The position numbers and the translations under genes are program-made. 64,000 bases of DNA from Brasenia schreberi. Its lineage: Eukaryota; Streptophyta; Magnoliopsida; Nymphaeales; Cabombaceae. Positions 10,201 to 17,700 of the stretch are shown here, piece by piece (positions within the stretch are counted from its first letter, which is position 1; every line of letters starts with the position of its first letter). The notes below the pieces were generated by a model. It had not been told where the DNA came from. It did not search any database and saw only the letters and a program-made list of their open reading frames with translations. The DNA is taken from the NCBI GenBank assembly GCA_036023115.1, contig JAYKKT010000089.1, forward strand, positions 19,215,001-19,279,000, read 5' to 3'.

Positions 10201-11964
10201 AGACACAATAAGTTGGATCATAAACGGCTTAACGATTTGGTGTTTACACATTGCAACATGCTATGAAGAGTTAATTAGCATAACTTAGTTATTAATCAAG
10301 TATTCAATTCAGAGTTTCAATTTAAGTTTTTATTATTTAACTTTAATAGTTTTAATTTTTATATCATCCTTGCAAGCAATTAAGAAAGCAATCAGCAATC
10401 TTCAAGTAAATATGAGCCAATTTAATACAATTAGTCTTGATGATTTTGATGTTTCAGAGAAGTTGATTAAAAAGGATGATAACACAAATGTGCTCCTGAG
10501 AATAGACCAACTTCAAAGGGGTGTGGTAGCATCAGAAAGCTGATGATGAAATTGACTTTGGCGATGATGGTGGTGGTGAATATGGTGATTATAAAGGAAA
10601 AAGAGAATGACAAGAAGAAATTATTTAATTGATGATCCAAATTTTAATTTGTAAGATGACGAATTGTCTACTTATTTCAGTGATGTAACTTCTACACAGT
10701 GTTTAAGTTATATGACATAGAAGTTTGAGAACTTGTCTTGCTTGCTTTGATTTAACAATAGATCATTGGTTGCATAGTCCTTAATTATAAGTTAGTAAAT
10801 ACTTATTTGTTTATATTGTGATTAATGGTACTTAACGTAGCTTATTAAATTCGTGATATGTTAATGTTTTGTTAAAACCCCAATGTTTATTCCACTCGTT
10901 TTTATTCTTAACAATTATCTAAGTTTTTTCTTATTTTTTCTAGCTTTTTCCTGATTTTTTTCGACTTTTTAAAGGTTTCTTTTAGGATTACGATACGTTA
11001 GAATATGATATGCCCGTACCAAATCATGGCCAAAAATAATAAGCGTTATGATGCGATACTTACAAACTGGGTGGATATGTCGTTTTCACTCATCATTGAC
11101 ATCAACACAGTACGCACATCTGCACCAAACACTTGCCCTTTTCTTATTTATCAAAGTGATAATGCAGTTTAAGCACCTGTGCTATGAACTTCCAGTCTCG
11201 AGAGAAAAAAAAGTGAATGTGTTTCGGGAGATGATTCCAGACCAATACAAAGGAATGAAAGATGCCAAACCCCTATCATACAGTAAAATGATTTAAACAG
11301 TAACAATAGTAACAAGATAATTATCATGAAATAAAAACTGATAGAACAACTCTTCGCAAATCCAGAACCACCCCCCGCCTAATCCCTTCTCGGAGAAAAC
11401 CATAAAAATTAAAGGAACAAAGCTACCAAGAAACCAAGAAAAAACTAAAATTTAGGAAAAAGGCCAATTTATAGCAAACCCAAACATAAAATGACCATTA
11501 GAGTGTCCAAACCTTGTTGAACCTAAAAGGAGAAGAAATCACCCACACACACAAAAAAAAAAAAGCCACACAACAACAGGTGTAACCAGTGACGAACTGG
11601 ATGCAAAAAAAAAACCATTTTGTGGGAAATAAGCTAAAAAACCAAAAAAGCAATGGAAATTGAGGGAAACGGGCAATTTATATTAAACCCCAAGTATAAA
11701 ATAACTATTAGAGAGCCCACACCTTGGTCAACCTCAGAAAAGGAGAAGAAATCCCTCACCCAGAAGTCGCATGCACAAAAAGTCTTATCAAGTGATCAAC
11801 AAGGGCGAAAGCATAAGAAAGTGGTGAAAGCAATTCGTATGCAGGAAAAGATCAAAACCGTTGATACCATCGATCGATAAGGAGTTCACGGGCGGGTTGT
11901 TGATGGTAATCACAGCCACACCGTCCGTACTAACATCCATATGAGTCATTCCTTTGCTACCCAT
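1189..11964 (-). CDS. MFP2: MFP2-type peroxisomal multifunctional protein, exons 1-6 (5' part of gene)
   Basis: Spliced gene on the minus strand. CDS segments are 11868-11964, 1779-1850, 1633-1698, 1497-1553, 1359-1426 and 1189-1270; every intron is GT-AG and the phases join without error to give residues 1-147. The protein is the N-terminal enoyl-CoA hydratase (crotonase) domain of the peroxisomal beta-oxidation enzyme; the full family member is about 720 residues and also carries a 3-hydroxyacyl-CoA dehydrogenase domain, which would lie left of the window. Visible motifs: NPPVNSLS (23-30), FSGGFDI (62-68), GGGLE (113-117) and GLPEL (134-138). Glu117 and Glu137 are 20 apart, like the catalytic pair of bacterial FadB. 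The segment LPKPGYLSIDMITN resembles MFP2 more than its paralogue AIM1. No frameshift or stop interrupts it, so the gene looks functional here. Intron 1 is 10,017 bp and filled with transposons; introns 2-5 are 70-88 bp. Confidence 0.93.
1359..1426 (-). CDS. MFP2: MFP2 exon 5 (first catalytic Glu)
   Basis: 68 bases, with acceptor AG at 1428-1427 and donor GT at 1358-1357. It encodes ARKPSVAAIDGIALGGGLEV; Glu117 in GGGLE corresponds to the first catalytic glutamate of FadB-type hydratases. Confidence 0.94.
1497..1553 (-). CDS. MFP2: MFP2 exon 4
   Basis: 57 bases, with acceptor AG at 1555-1554 and donor GT at 1496-1495. It encodes ELPKPGYLSIDMITNMFE, the segment that best separates MFP2 from AIM1 in plants. 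Confidence 0.92.
1633..1698 (-). CDS. MFP2: MFP2 exon 3 (oxyanion-hole segment)
   Basis: 66 bases, with acceptor AG at 1700-1699 and donor GT at 1632-1631. It encodes GANGKFSGGFDITAFEGVQK; the FSGGFDI loop supplies one backbone amide of the crotonase oxyanion hole. The reading frame opens on the split codon left by exon 2 and leaves one base for exon 4. Confidence 0.93.
1779..1850 (-). CDS. MFP2: MFP2 exon 2
   Basis: 72 bases, with acceptor AG at 1852-1851 and donor GT at 1778-1777. It encodes LYSLKENYKKALERNDVK followed by AIVLTG, the helix and strand that follow NPPVNSL in crotonases. It completes the codon split after Asp32, giving Val33. Confidence 0.93.
3334..3528 (+). pseudogene. hAT transposase N-terminus, BED zinc finger remnant
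   Basis: The open stretch contains VCNFCDKLMSGGVSKLKHHL, a BED finger with CxxC and paired His, followed by NRKEVA, matching the layout of the better-preserved copy at 7141-7770. The frame breaks soon after 3528. About 500 bases follow (to roughly 4050) in which the homology is broken by stops. Confidence 0.75.
3770..4640 (+). pseudogene. hAT transposase central region (DUF659-like), decayed
   Basis: Short in-frame matches in the right order. Around 3800-3960 there is sequence like FHDACIIFNVANLFHFQ (compare FYDACIPFNAANSFHFQ at about 7795). Around 4020-4080 there is MAYGYIDRPRSTLSNFL, like the catalytic-core MSDGWTDR motif of plant hAT transposases, here with the SDG aspartate position replaced. 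Around 4190-4330 there is KFITDNAANYKATSKEL and DLMLEDI, and ITRFIYT at about 4360. Several stops and frame changes make this a pseudogene. It is cut by the LINE insertion at 4680. Confidence 0.72.
4870..5330 (+). pseudogene. RTE-like LINE reverse transcriptase fragment
   Basis: Frame-broken translation gives QFGFMPKRSSIEVIHLLRRL (finger/palm region of LINE reverse transcriptases) and later LFADDIVLMDES around 5278-5312, containing the FADD catalytic box. Multiple stops and shifts show that it is inactive. Confidence 0.7.
5892..6143 (+). pseudogene. RTE-like LINE ORF2 C-terminus
   Basis: Open for 83 residues. It contains LRWFGHIEILPKEG, the same RRYGHIESLPKEGTIRRYEK unit repeated once, then RGRGRPQKYWKEIIKNDL. 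The WFGH ... RGRGRP ... W.E.I..DL layout is characteristic of the C-terminus of plant RTE ORF2 proteins. The repeated GHIE-LPKEG unit (about 5930-6000) looks like a local tandem duplication of about 48 bp. Confidence 0.75.
6218..6400 (+). pseudogene. hAT transposase segment resuming after the LINE insertion
   Basis: Resumes directly after the second LINE target duplication. It reads LRLAHKEVSYVYEVMDKVKE, matching the plant hAT region around LVDGDEKPAMGYIYEAMD, and then LHHP close to the family LHAAGYYLNP motif, with stops. This supports one transposase gene interrupted by the LINE. 6400-6697 holds only weak homology. Confidence 0.6.
6777..6792. promoter_or_regulatory. hAT subterminal palindrome within a cluster of CGTATCG/CGATACG motifs
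   Basis: CGTATCGTACGATACG is a perfect 16-bp palindrome. In 6698-6815 the 7-mer occurs three times as CGTATCG and three times as CGATACG. The opposite end keeps a shorter version, CGTACGATACG, at 8815-8825. hAT elements commonly carry clustered subterminal transposase-binding sites; binding here is inference. Confidence 0.6.
7141..7770 (+). pseudogene. hAT transposase N-terminal ORF, left arm of palindrome
   Basis: Open for 209 residues, the best-preserved hAT piece in the window. It holds a BED zinc finger (DDPAWQWGIPVEG, then CLFCEKVVSGGISMLKHHL and GTRKEV), a low-complexity Ser/Arg-rich stretch and RIRAAMAS near the end. The likely original start is the MAGRGGRDS methionine at 7210, which lies after an AG splice-like site. 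A stop at 7768-7770 separates it from the downstream DUF659-like sequence, so only a truncated product could be made. Confidence 0.72.
7771..7992 (+). pseudogene. hAT DUF659-like segment in the palindrome spacer
   Basis: Continues the left-arm transposase after one stop: FYDACIPFNAANSFHFQ, DAIANIGPKYRMPSYKKL and EVQQYC, the start of the DUF659-type domain. It ends abruptly near 7960, where sequence switches to the inverted copy. It carries no catalytic region. Confidence 0.7.
7961..8498 (-). pseudogene. hAT transposase N-terminal ORF, right (inverted) arm
   Basis: On the minus strand the BED finger recurs: SDDPAWQWGTPVEGFRLKI, CLFCERVVSGGTSRLKHHL and GTRKEVAPCTGRV. One frame covers 8498-8202 and a second continues through 8185-7961 with the same Asp/Gly-rich and Ser-rich linker as the left arm. 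The inner end of the arm meets the left-arm spacer at about 7960. Confidence 0.75.
8844..9854. other. T-rich non-coding part of the hAT/intron, nothing recognised
   Basis: About 1 kb rich in T runs and repeated TTAGTTTTAG-like words, with no supported ORF on either strand. By position it is the middle or 3' half of the older hAT element. Confidence 0.4.
9855..10211 (+). CDS. Unrecognised 118-residue ORF inside the hAT element
   Basis: Open reading frame with a hydrophobic first half and a more ordinary C-terminal third (GEMDSTIIAHRDFAIRVVEV and a KKTQ end). I do not recognise the family. It lies in MFP2 intron 1 on the strand opposite to MFP2, inside the boundaries of the old hAT. It may be a chance ORF, part of the decayed transposase or a captured fragment. 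No promoter or splice context supports expression. Confidence 0.2.
   Translation: MILIHECAGYMLLCFFPKLGEFGIDIFNLKFKIIVTVKSVITSLYSCNYIRSIAGNPLTTIDNIKCLISYILDYILIYIMMYGEMDSTIIAHRDFAIRVVEVAKEIGVSLAHPYKKTQ
10390..10680 (+). pseudogene. Possible hAT transposase acidic C-terminus
   Basis: Frame-broken translation shows ISLDDFDVSEKLIKKDD and then a Gly/Asp-rich run (FGDDGGGEYGDYKG). Plant hAT transposases of this type often end in an acidic SLDDID-like tail. Position near the proposed right terminus fits, but the match is short. Confidence 0.4.
11443..11765. repeat. Imperfect direct repeat in MFP2 intron 1
   Basis: About 85 bp at 11463-11546 recurs at 11672-11762 (offset 209) at roughly 75-80% identity, sharing CAATTTATA, AAAATGAC/AAAATAAC-ACTATTAGAG-like words and AAAGGAGAAGAAATC. 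It lies between the hAT right end and exon 1; no coding content. Confidence 0.55.
11868..11964 (-). CDS. MFP2: MFP2 exon 1 (start codon and residues 1-32)
   Basis: The start codon is at 11964-11962. The 32 codons plus one base end at a GT donor (11867-11866). The translation begins MGSKGMTHMDV and contains the family signature DGVAVITINNPPVNSLS. This ATG is chosen because it lies just ahead of the conserved crotonase start and downstream Met9 would remove the short leader usual in the family. The split codon is completed by exon 2 at 1850, some 10 kb away. Confidence 0.92.
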
Positions 11965-12150
11965 CTCGCGAGACTACGAATTACAGAACCAGAGAGAGGG
12001 AAACCTCGATTATTTCTCCCCAAGTTGAGGAGAAACCAATTAAAGCAGATCGTTTGGTGGAATGTGCTGAGACGAGACGATCTCTACTCTTTCATCAACG
12101 ATGCTTCTCTTTCATCAACGATGCTTGCCACATGTAACGCCCAAGCTGAG
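11965..12150 (-). other. MFP2: MFP2 5' leader with a perfect 20-bp tandem duplication
   Basis: Sequence directly upstream of the MFP2 start codon. It contains an exact 20-bp direct duplication at 12087-12106 and 12107-12126. No in-frame exon extends from the ATG. The transcription start cannot be fixed from sequence; the right boundary given here is approximate and no clear TATA box was found just beyond it. Confidence 0.5.
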
Positions 12151-13139
12151 CGAGAGGGTCGACACGGCCGCTTCGGAACTGGTCTGCCGGTTCAAACCGG
12201 AACCAGACTGTCTTTAAAATCGCTCGAAATTAGAACCGTTCGATTCGGGTTCGAAAGTATAACCGAAAGCAAGAATCATCCGATTAAGTTATAATTCATT
12301 ATTTTAAAAAACACGATTGATACACGCACACTCTTTTTAACTAGTGTTGTGTAGACACTCCTTTCTATTTTCTTCAAAACACCCGTCATCATTTTTAAAA
12401 ATGATGAAAATACCATTCTTCCTGAAAACTAGGCACGTATTTGGAAATCTACAATTATTTATACCAAAAAAAAAAGCGCTAAGAGAAAGGAGATAAAGAA
12501 GGGTTTTCTAATTTGTTGAGTCGATTAAAAGTTAGATTCGTTGATTTATCGAGGTATGTTATTGATTTTGTATTGTTGTATCAATTTTCATTTGTTTTTA
12601 GTATTTTTTGATGTTTTTTAAATGTTTATTGGACACTAAAAAAACTTGAGTTTTTTGGTGTCATGCAGATTAGAGATGTATCCCATGCGCATTTCTCATT
12701 TGAGTGAGATGTGTCTCCCATTTTGAGCAAGATATTATTTATTAACCTCCTAAATAAATTTTTTCTATAAAGATATGATTGATAGGGTAAGAGTGTATCA
12801 TGGAGGATACACAACATGGTATTATATGGAGAAGGCCATGTGACGACAATAAGGAAAAGAGAAAGTCGGCCCATAATGTTACGAGGAGGATATTTCAACC
12901 TCAGATACTGAAATGGATATTGTAGACAATGAGGATGAGAGATGTTTTGATATATCGAAATTACTCTCGATCTTTAAAGGTTACATTGCATATAAGATCT
13001 AGGGAAAATATGTACTTTAAAACATTAATATAAATTTATATAAATATTTTTTATACATATATATTATATAAATATATATTTACAAGCGATACGAAAAGTG
13101 ATAACCGCTAATACACGTTACACTGTGAGTAGAATCTAA
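12151..13139. other. MFP2 upstream flank, nothing recognised
   Basis: AT-rich. It contains an alternating A/T tract at 13020-13085 and no supported ORF. A short stretch around 12885-12990 translates to TSDTEMDIVDNEDERCFDIS on the plus strand but has no recognised family. The MFP2 promoter must lie in the first part of this stretch. Confidence 0.4.
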
Positions 13140-13480
13140 CTAGTGAAGAGGATGGACATTAGGCTCAGAAATTGGGTTAAGCTTGTAGATCATATTGAGC
13201 TGATTAGATAAGCAAACTTATAATACAAGGTGATAGATCATGCATTACAAAAAGTTTTTATCAAGCGTTAACTATATATAAACAATTTTTATATGTCATG
13301 AGATAAGATGACTATCACACTTCGTGATATCTACGAGATACTTGGTCTTCTAATAGAGGGTCAATTTGTTACCTTAACAAAGGAAAGGATGATTAAAAGT
13401 AAAAAGAAATTTTATGTGATATGTTGGGAATGAGCATCGATGAAGTCGTATACAAGATTAAGTTTGAGGCCTTTGTATTT
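13140..13480 (+). pseudogene. Plant mobile domain (MAIN-like) remnant
   Basis: Broken translation shows RLRNWVKLVDHIELI, VIDHALQKV and then MTITLRDIYEILGLLIEG (from 13308), which matches the plant mobile domain pattern of a DHALL helix followed by GEMTITLxDVxxLLGLPIxG. Stops within 13190-13300 and a shift near 13390 show that it is non-functional. This domain is found in MAIN/MAIL proteins and in some Mutator-like transposons; which source applies cannot be told here. It lies about 1.3 kb upstream of the MFP2 start. Confidence 0.6.
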
Positions 13481-14085
13481 AAGGAGTTGTTGGCCCAATC
13501 CATCCCTTTCAAGCCCTTACTATTTCTTCTCCCTTCCTCTTTCGTTCTTAAATTTCATTTCATTCAAAATGTAATTAAGGAGCAAATGTATCCAAAGCAT
13601 TGTAACATTTGAGGAGAATTACTTCAAATTCAAATCCAAGGCAACTGATAAGATCATCCATTTTGATATTTGGTTGTATCTATCTCAATATACATTGTAC
13701 CTTGTACTCTCTCATCTCTTCTTAATTTAAAATATACTATAATTTCCCTTGATTATTGCATTTTCTTCCTAGTAAAATACAAATTTATAAGAGGGGCATT
13801 AGCACTCAAGTTTTACATTCCATGATATGAGTATGTAAATCACTCTTATGGTAGATTAATAGTCTATAAAATTGTGTAAGGCAGGCATTGGGCTATGATT
13901 GAATATATCTTCCAAGGGAGTTTTCCTCCTCGAGAGAGAGACCGCCCTAGAAATTTATATGTAGATGAATTCCTCCCCAAACGAATACAAGTCCTCAACT
14001 TAAATTTATTTGAATGATTATTAACCTATTAAAGATCAACCAGATGCATTCATTAGCCTCTTAAACAAAAAGTTTTGTTTTCAGC
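13481..14085. other. Intergenic, nothing recognised
   Basis: No supported ORF, and no obvious homology to the LTRs that begin to the right. The exact left limit of the LTR fragment that follows cannot be set. Confidence 0.35.
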
Positions 14086-14947
14086 ATTCTGTATTTCTCT
14101 GATCATTGAATTTTACAGCCCTTGTTTGTGAGCAAAAAATTTTGAAAATTAGTCTAAATCTCACTCACCCAACACCCAATAAAATTTTCAAGAATTTTAG
14201 GTATAGGTAAGATCATAAATAAAATTATAGAATACCAAACCAAAATTGAGACAAAACCTCTTTACACCTCATACCATGTGATAGAGCCTGAGTAAAACTT
14301 ACTTAACTCTATTTGTAGAGATTAAAAAATCATGAAAACAATTTTTTTGAAAGATGATTTTCATAGCTTTTCAACATGACCAATTTCACAAAAATCCAAG
14401 GTCTACGTGCAGAGATATAGGCATTTTTCTAAGCCTTTGTATTTCTGTCACAAAGTCTATCCCGAGTTACAAGGTTAGAAACTTCTCAGATTTAATTCTG
14501 TTCATCCTTAGAATAAAAAATAAAAATCAAAATACCCAATAAACTTCATATCTTAACCTAGCTTAGGTAAAATTTTCTAAATTTTTGAATCCCTTTAAAA
14601 TACTAGAACAATTGTAAACATTTGTTGTTGGAAACAAAATACATTCTATTTTTTAGAATTGAAATTAGTTTTGTCAAGGGAATGATCAAACGATTTTGGA
14701 AAATTCATTTTGAGTGAAAATTTGTTAAAAAAATGCACCAAATAACAAATCACTTTTCTAAGCGTCTGGGCTAAACCTTGAGCATCGATTCAAGAAGACT
14801 TACAACGATAAAAATCTACTTGTCCATAATCACCAAAGAAGTTAGAAAATCATCTTTGTAATTTTGAGTAAACTTACTGGCACGCTCGCGCATTGTTTTT
14901 TTAAATGGTATTTTAAGTTGATCCATAGGCAAAAAAATTTATTTACA
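14086..14947 (+). mobile_element. 3' portion of a Ty3/gypsy LTR (plus orientation)
   Basis: Resembles the interior of the composite LTR at 40100-40743 (shared TTTGTATTTCTGTCACAAAG / TTTGTGTTTTTGTAACAAAA-type blocks). It carries the U5 structured segment (14774-14895) and ends TTATTTACA at 14947, followed 13 bp later by a primer-binding-like sequence, so it is the end of a 5' LTR. The U3 part is missing or unrecognisable; the left limit is approximate. Confidence 0.6.
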
Positions 14948-14960
14948 TTTATAAAAATAA

Positions 14961-14978
14961 TGGCAGGCCCGGTGGGAC
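14961..14978 (+). other. Primer binding site-like sequence
   Basis: TGGCAGGCCCGGTGGGAC, starting with the TGG that pairs with the tRNA CCA end. It is nearly identical to TGGCATGCCCAGTGGGAG at 27490-27507, which also follows an LTR end. The priming tRNA was not identified. 14985-15111 is the start of the internal region, cut off by the next LTR. Confidence 0.6.
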
Positions 14979-15111
14979 TTGGGTCTTAGAAAAATAATTT
15001 TGATTCAGTTCTGTTTTTCAAAGTAGAACCAATTCCAAACCGTGTTCTAAACTCTCTCCTTTTCAAACCCTTGCTTTAGGTTCAAATTTCCAGCAAATCA
15101 ATAATGTCAAG

Positions 15112-16593
15112 TGTAGATGTGAAAATTTTACTCCAAAGGCTATGTAGAGACTTGAAGTAATTTTTCAATCTACTTCGCTTTGCATGAGAGTGTCAGCTAG
15201 TTTCACTTAAACTAGCAAAGTTGTATTTCTAACTTCGTGTAGCAATTGTAGGGAAGCGACATCTTTTCGTCTTAGTCTTTCTTGAACCGGTGCTCGAGGG
15301 TCAGCCTAGACAATTTGAGGATTGATCTAAACCAGGTTTGTGTTTCCAAAATTCACTTTATAATCGATTTGAACCAAACAAAACGTGCACTTGATTTAAG
15401 GAATGAAACTTTCCAAGTTCTGGAAAACAGAAACTGGTTTTGTTTTCAGAGCTTATTTCTAGATTGTTTTAAACAACTTTGGGATCTCCAAAATTCATGA
15501 AAATTTTAAGGCATGAACAACAGAATGTAGATATCCTTGAACTATTTTTGTATGTTGTGATTTTACAGAATTAAATCTAAGAAATGCCTCTCCTCAAGAG
15601 TTTGAAACAAATCCGTTACAGAAATACAAAGGTATAAAGAAACTTCTATATTTCGATGCACAAAGCTTCGATTTTTATGAATTTAGTCTTGTTGGAAAGC
15701 TGTGGATGTTACATTTCCAATGAAACTAGTTTAATAGATTTGGCTCACTACAGACAAACCTATTGCAGGAAACACAGATAGGATAGACTTGATTCTGAAT
15801 TTATTCGATCTTCCCGTATTTTATTTATATTGCTGCATGGCCCTAAAATTATTTAAAATTTTATCATAGGTGGGATTATGTGTGAATATTTGGTGTACAA
15901 AATTTTAGATTATTTGGAGCAGAGATATCAAAATGAAAAATACAACACCAGACATATACAGGATGTTGAAAATAGAATTTATGTTTTTAAAGCATACGTG
16001 AATACATTCATCCGAAATTAAAAACTAATCACAACAAATTTAACTGAAGGAAAATGAATTAAAATATGTTTAAAGAAACTTAAGAAACTTGAAATCAAGC
16101 ATGTAGCATGCGTAAATGTAAAGGAATGAAACAAAAAATATTGCTACTCTTATTATATCATGGGAGGAGACAAAACTCCATTAATACAACCCTTTTTGAA
16201 TTGAATAGGATAAAGAGAAATTGAAACAAGCAAGAGAAATGAATTAGACCTCAAAATTGGACCTTAAATGGGCACCAGATTGTAGATGAGGTAGGAAGGA
16301 CTCATTCCTTCCTTCCCTTCTCCCTTCTCTTCCTCTCTCTTTCTCTCTTTCTCTCCCTCTCTTCCTCTATCTCTTGCTACTACACTCACTCTCTCTCTTA
16401 GGCTCCCTCTACACATCCTTCAATGCTGAAAATCATTCCCCAAGGCCTCTTTTTATAGGCCAAGGGGGGGAGGCCTAAAGCCTTCCATGAGTTGGATTGA
16501 GCCAAGGTTCTTTGGCCCAAGCTTTGATCCAACCCCATGGTTGGCCCCATGTGTTCACGTGGGCCTTGTGATGGTCCCCCTTTGGGTCTTGGG
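15112..16593 (-). mobile_element. Ty3/gypsy LTR, minus orientation, truncated
   Basis: Its 3' end is at 15112 (CATCTACA read on the minus strand). It contains the U5 segment at 15196-15302, the internal block ATTAATACAACCC near 16180 common to all LTRs here, a TATA-like TATAAAA at 16450-16457 on the minus strand and a CT-rich stretch at 16310-16400. It is cut at 16593, where an LTR of opposite orientation begins. There is no minisatellite array, so this LTR is a shorter variant. Confidence 0.65.
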
Positions 16594-17371
16594 TGTAAAC
16601 ACCCAAAATTTTCATGTTTTTCAAAACTTTTGAATTCCAAAAAGCCAGCTCGAGATCAAATCGAGAAAAGAAGGAAGGCCCAAGCCTGTCCGAAGGAAAG
16701 CTAGATTGAAGATCAAACCCTGTGCCCATATCGAAGCAAGTTCAACCTCAAAAAGTCAAAATGAAACCAAGATCCTGATGAAGCCATCAGAAATCAAAGA
16801 TCGGCCCTATCAAAACAAAAATTAGAGTCGTTGGAAAATCTGAGATTGACCTCATCAAAAACAAGCTTGAGACGGGATTAGACAGATCAAATCAAACATC
16901 AAAAAGTCCTAAAAAGCAAGACATTGACCGGTTAAAAAAGTTGGAAAAAACTCATGCTAAAATTGGGTCACCGAGGAATCGGAGCCCGCTCGAAAACAGT
17001 CTGTTTCATGCACCAAAAAAGAACTCAAAAGAAAAAGTTTGAATTGGATCTGAAACAAAAGAATCTATATACAAGTCCTACTGAAGATTGGATCGGGTTG
17101 GATCCTACGATCCAAACCCAATCCAAAGAACCACCCTTGGCCTATAAATAGGACCAAGGGGGTTCACGTGAATAGAGGCTTGGAAATTTTGGAAAGGAGG
17201 AGAGAGAAGGAGTGGAGCTCAAGCCAAGGTGTTTCACGTGGAGTTCAAGTCAAAAGTCAACAAAGGTGGCTAGCCTTGATCAAGAGGAGGACTTGGAGAT
17301 CAAGCAAAGGGGTTCACGTAAAGCATTTAGTCAAAGTTGGAGCATTTGGTCAACAAAGGTGGCTAGGCTTG
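16594..17371 (+). mobile_element. 5' (U3) part of a Ty3/gypsy LTR, plus orientation
   Basis: Begins TGTAAACACCCAAAATTTTC, the same start as 27078 and 34795. It contains the repeated GATCCAAACCCAATCC-type words, a TATA box TATAAATA at 17143-17150 and a G-box in TTCACGTGAA at 17163. It is interrupted at 17371/17372 by element A; its 3' part was not found. Confidence 0.7.
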
Positions 17372-17467
17372 TGTAGACGTGTGAAAATCCCCGCCTCTCG
17401 CCTTTTTAGGGCTTGGAGCAAATCCTCTCGTGCGTCTAAGGCCTATTTATATAAACAGGGCGTGCCA

Positions 17468-17579
17468 GCTAGCTTACCTAAGCTAGCGAAGATATATTTT
17501 AAATTGACTTCTAATCGTGGCGACTGTGAGCAAGTGAGCTCTTGTCGTCGCAGACCTTCTTGCACCGATGCGCAAGGGT
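17468..17579 (-). other. Structured U5 segment of LTR A
   Basis: Three potential stems: GCTAGCTT/AAGCTAGC (17468-17475 with 17480-17487, loop ACCT), CAAG/CTTG (17531-17534 with 17541-17544) and CTTGC/GCAAG (17559-17563 with 17572-17576) extended by ACC/GGT across a 2-nt bulge. It starts about 96 nt from the LTR 3' end. Homologues occur in eight other LTRs in the window. Confidence 0.65.
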
Positions 17580-17682
17580 CAGTCTGTACGCTTTAAAAAA
17601 TCGAGTTTTTGGGATAGAAAGCCTACGAAGCGGTTCGAGGTGTTTAATTCGGGTCTTTTAGATGCGATTGCAGATTTTAGAT

Positions 17683-17700
17683 CACGTGGATTTGCACGTG
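17683..17700 (-). promoter_or_regulatory. Paired G-box (CACGTG N6 CACGTG) in LTR A
   Basis: Two CACGTG palindromes at 17683-17688 and 17695-17700 separated by six bases. The same pair is kept at 50485-50502 (spacer 6) and 38305-38323 (spacer 7) in other LTRs. CACGTG is the core site of plant bZIP and bHLH regulators; binding here is inference. Confidence 0.5.

Larger units (their letters stand above)
2668..11069 (+). mobile_element. hAT-superfamily DNA transposon, decayed, with nested insertions, in MFP2 intron 1
   Basis: The left end begins CAGTGTTAGTCATATC, close to the terminal sequence CAGTGTTATCCGTATC of the hAT derivative at 6698. The right end, read on the minus strand, is CAGTTTGTAAGTATCGC. 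Flanking 8-mers GGTGAATG (2660-2667) and GGTGGATA (11070-11077) agree at 6 of 8 positions, as expected for an old 8-bp hAT target duplication. Inside, in order, are a BED-finger remnant (3334), DUF659-like sequence (about 3770-4620), a later transposase segment (6218-6400) and an acidic C-terminal-like stretch (about 10390). Subtracting the LINE and the palindromic element leaves about 4.7 kb, a plausible autonomous hAT length. The right end is the least certain boundary. Confidence 0.6.

Noticed and set aside
11048..11296. 82-residue plus-strand ORF
   Set aside because: No recognisable domain; it overlaps the proposed hAT right end and the MFP2 intron and looks like a chance frame.
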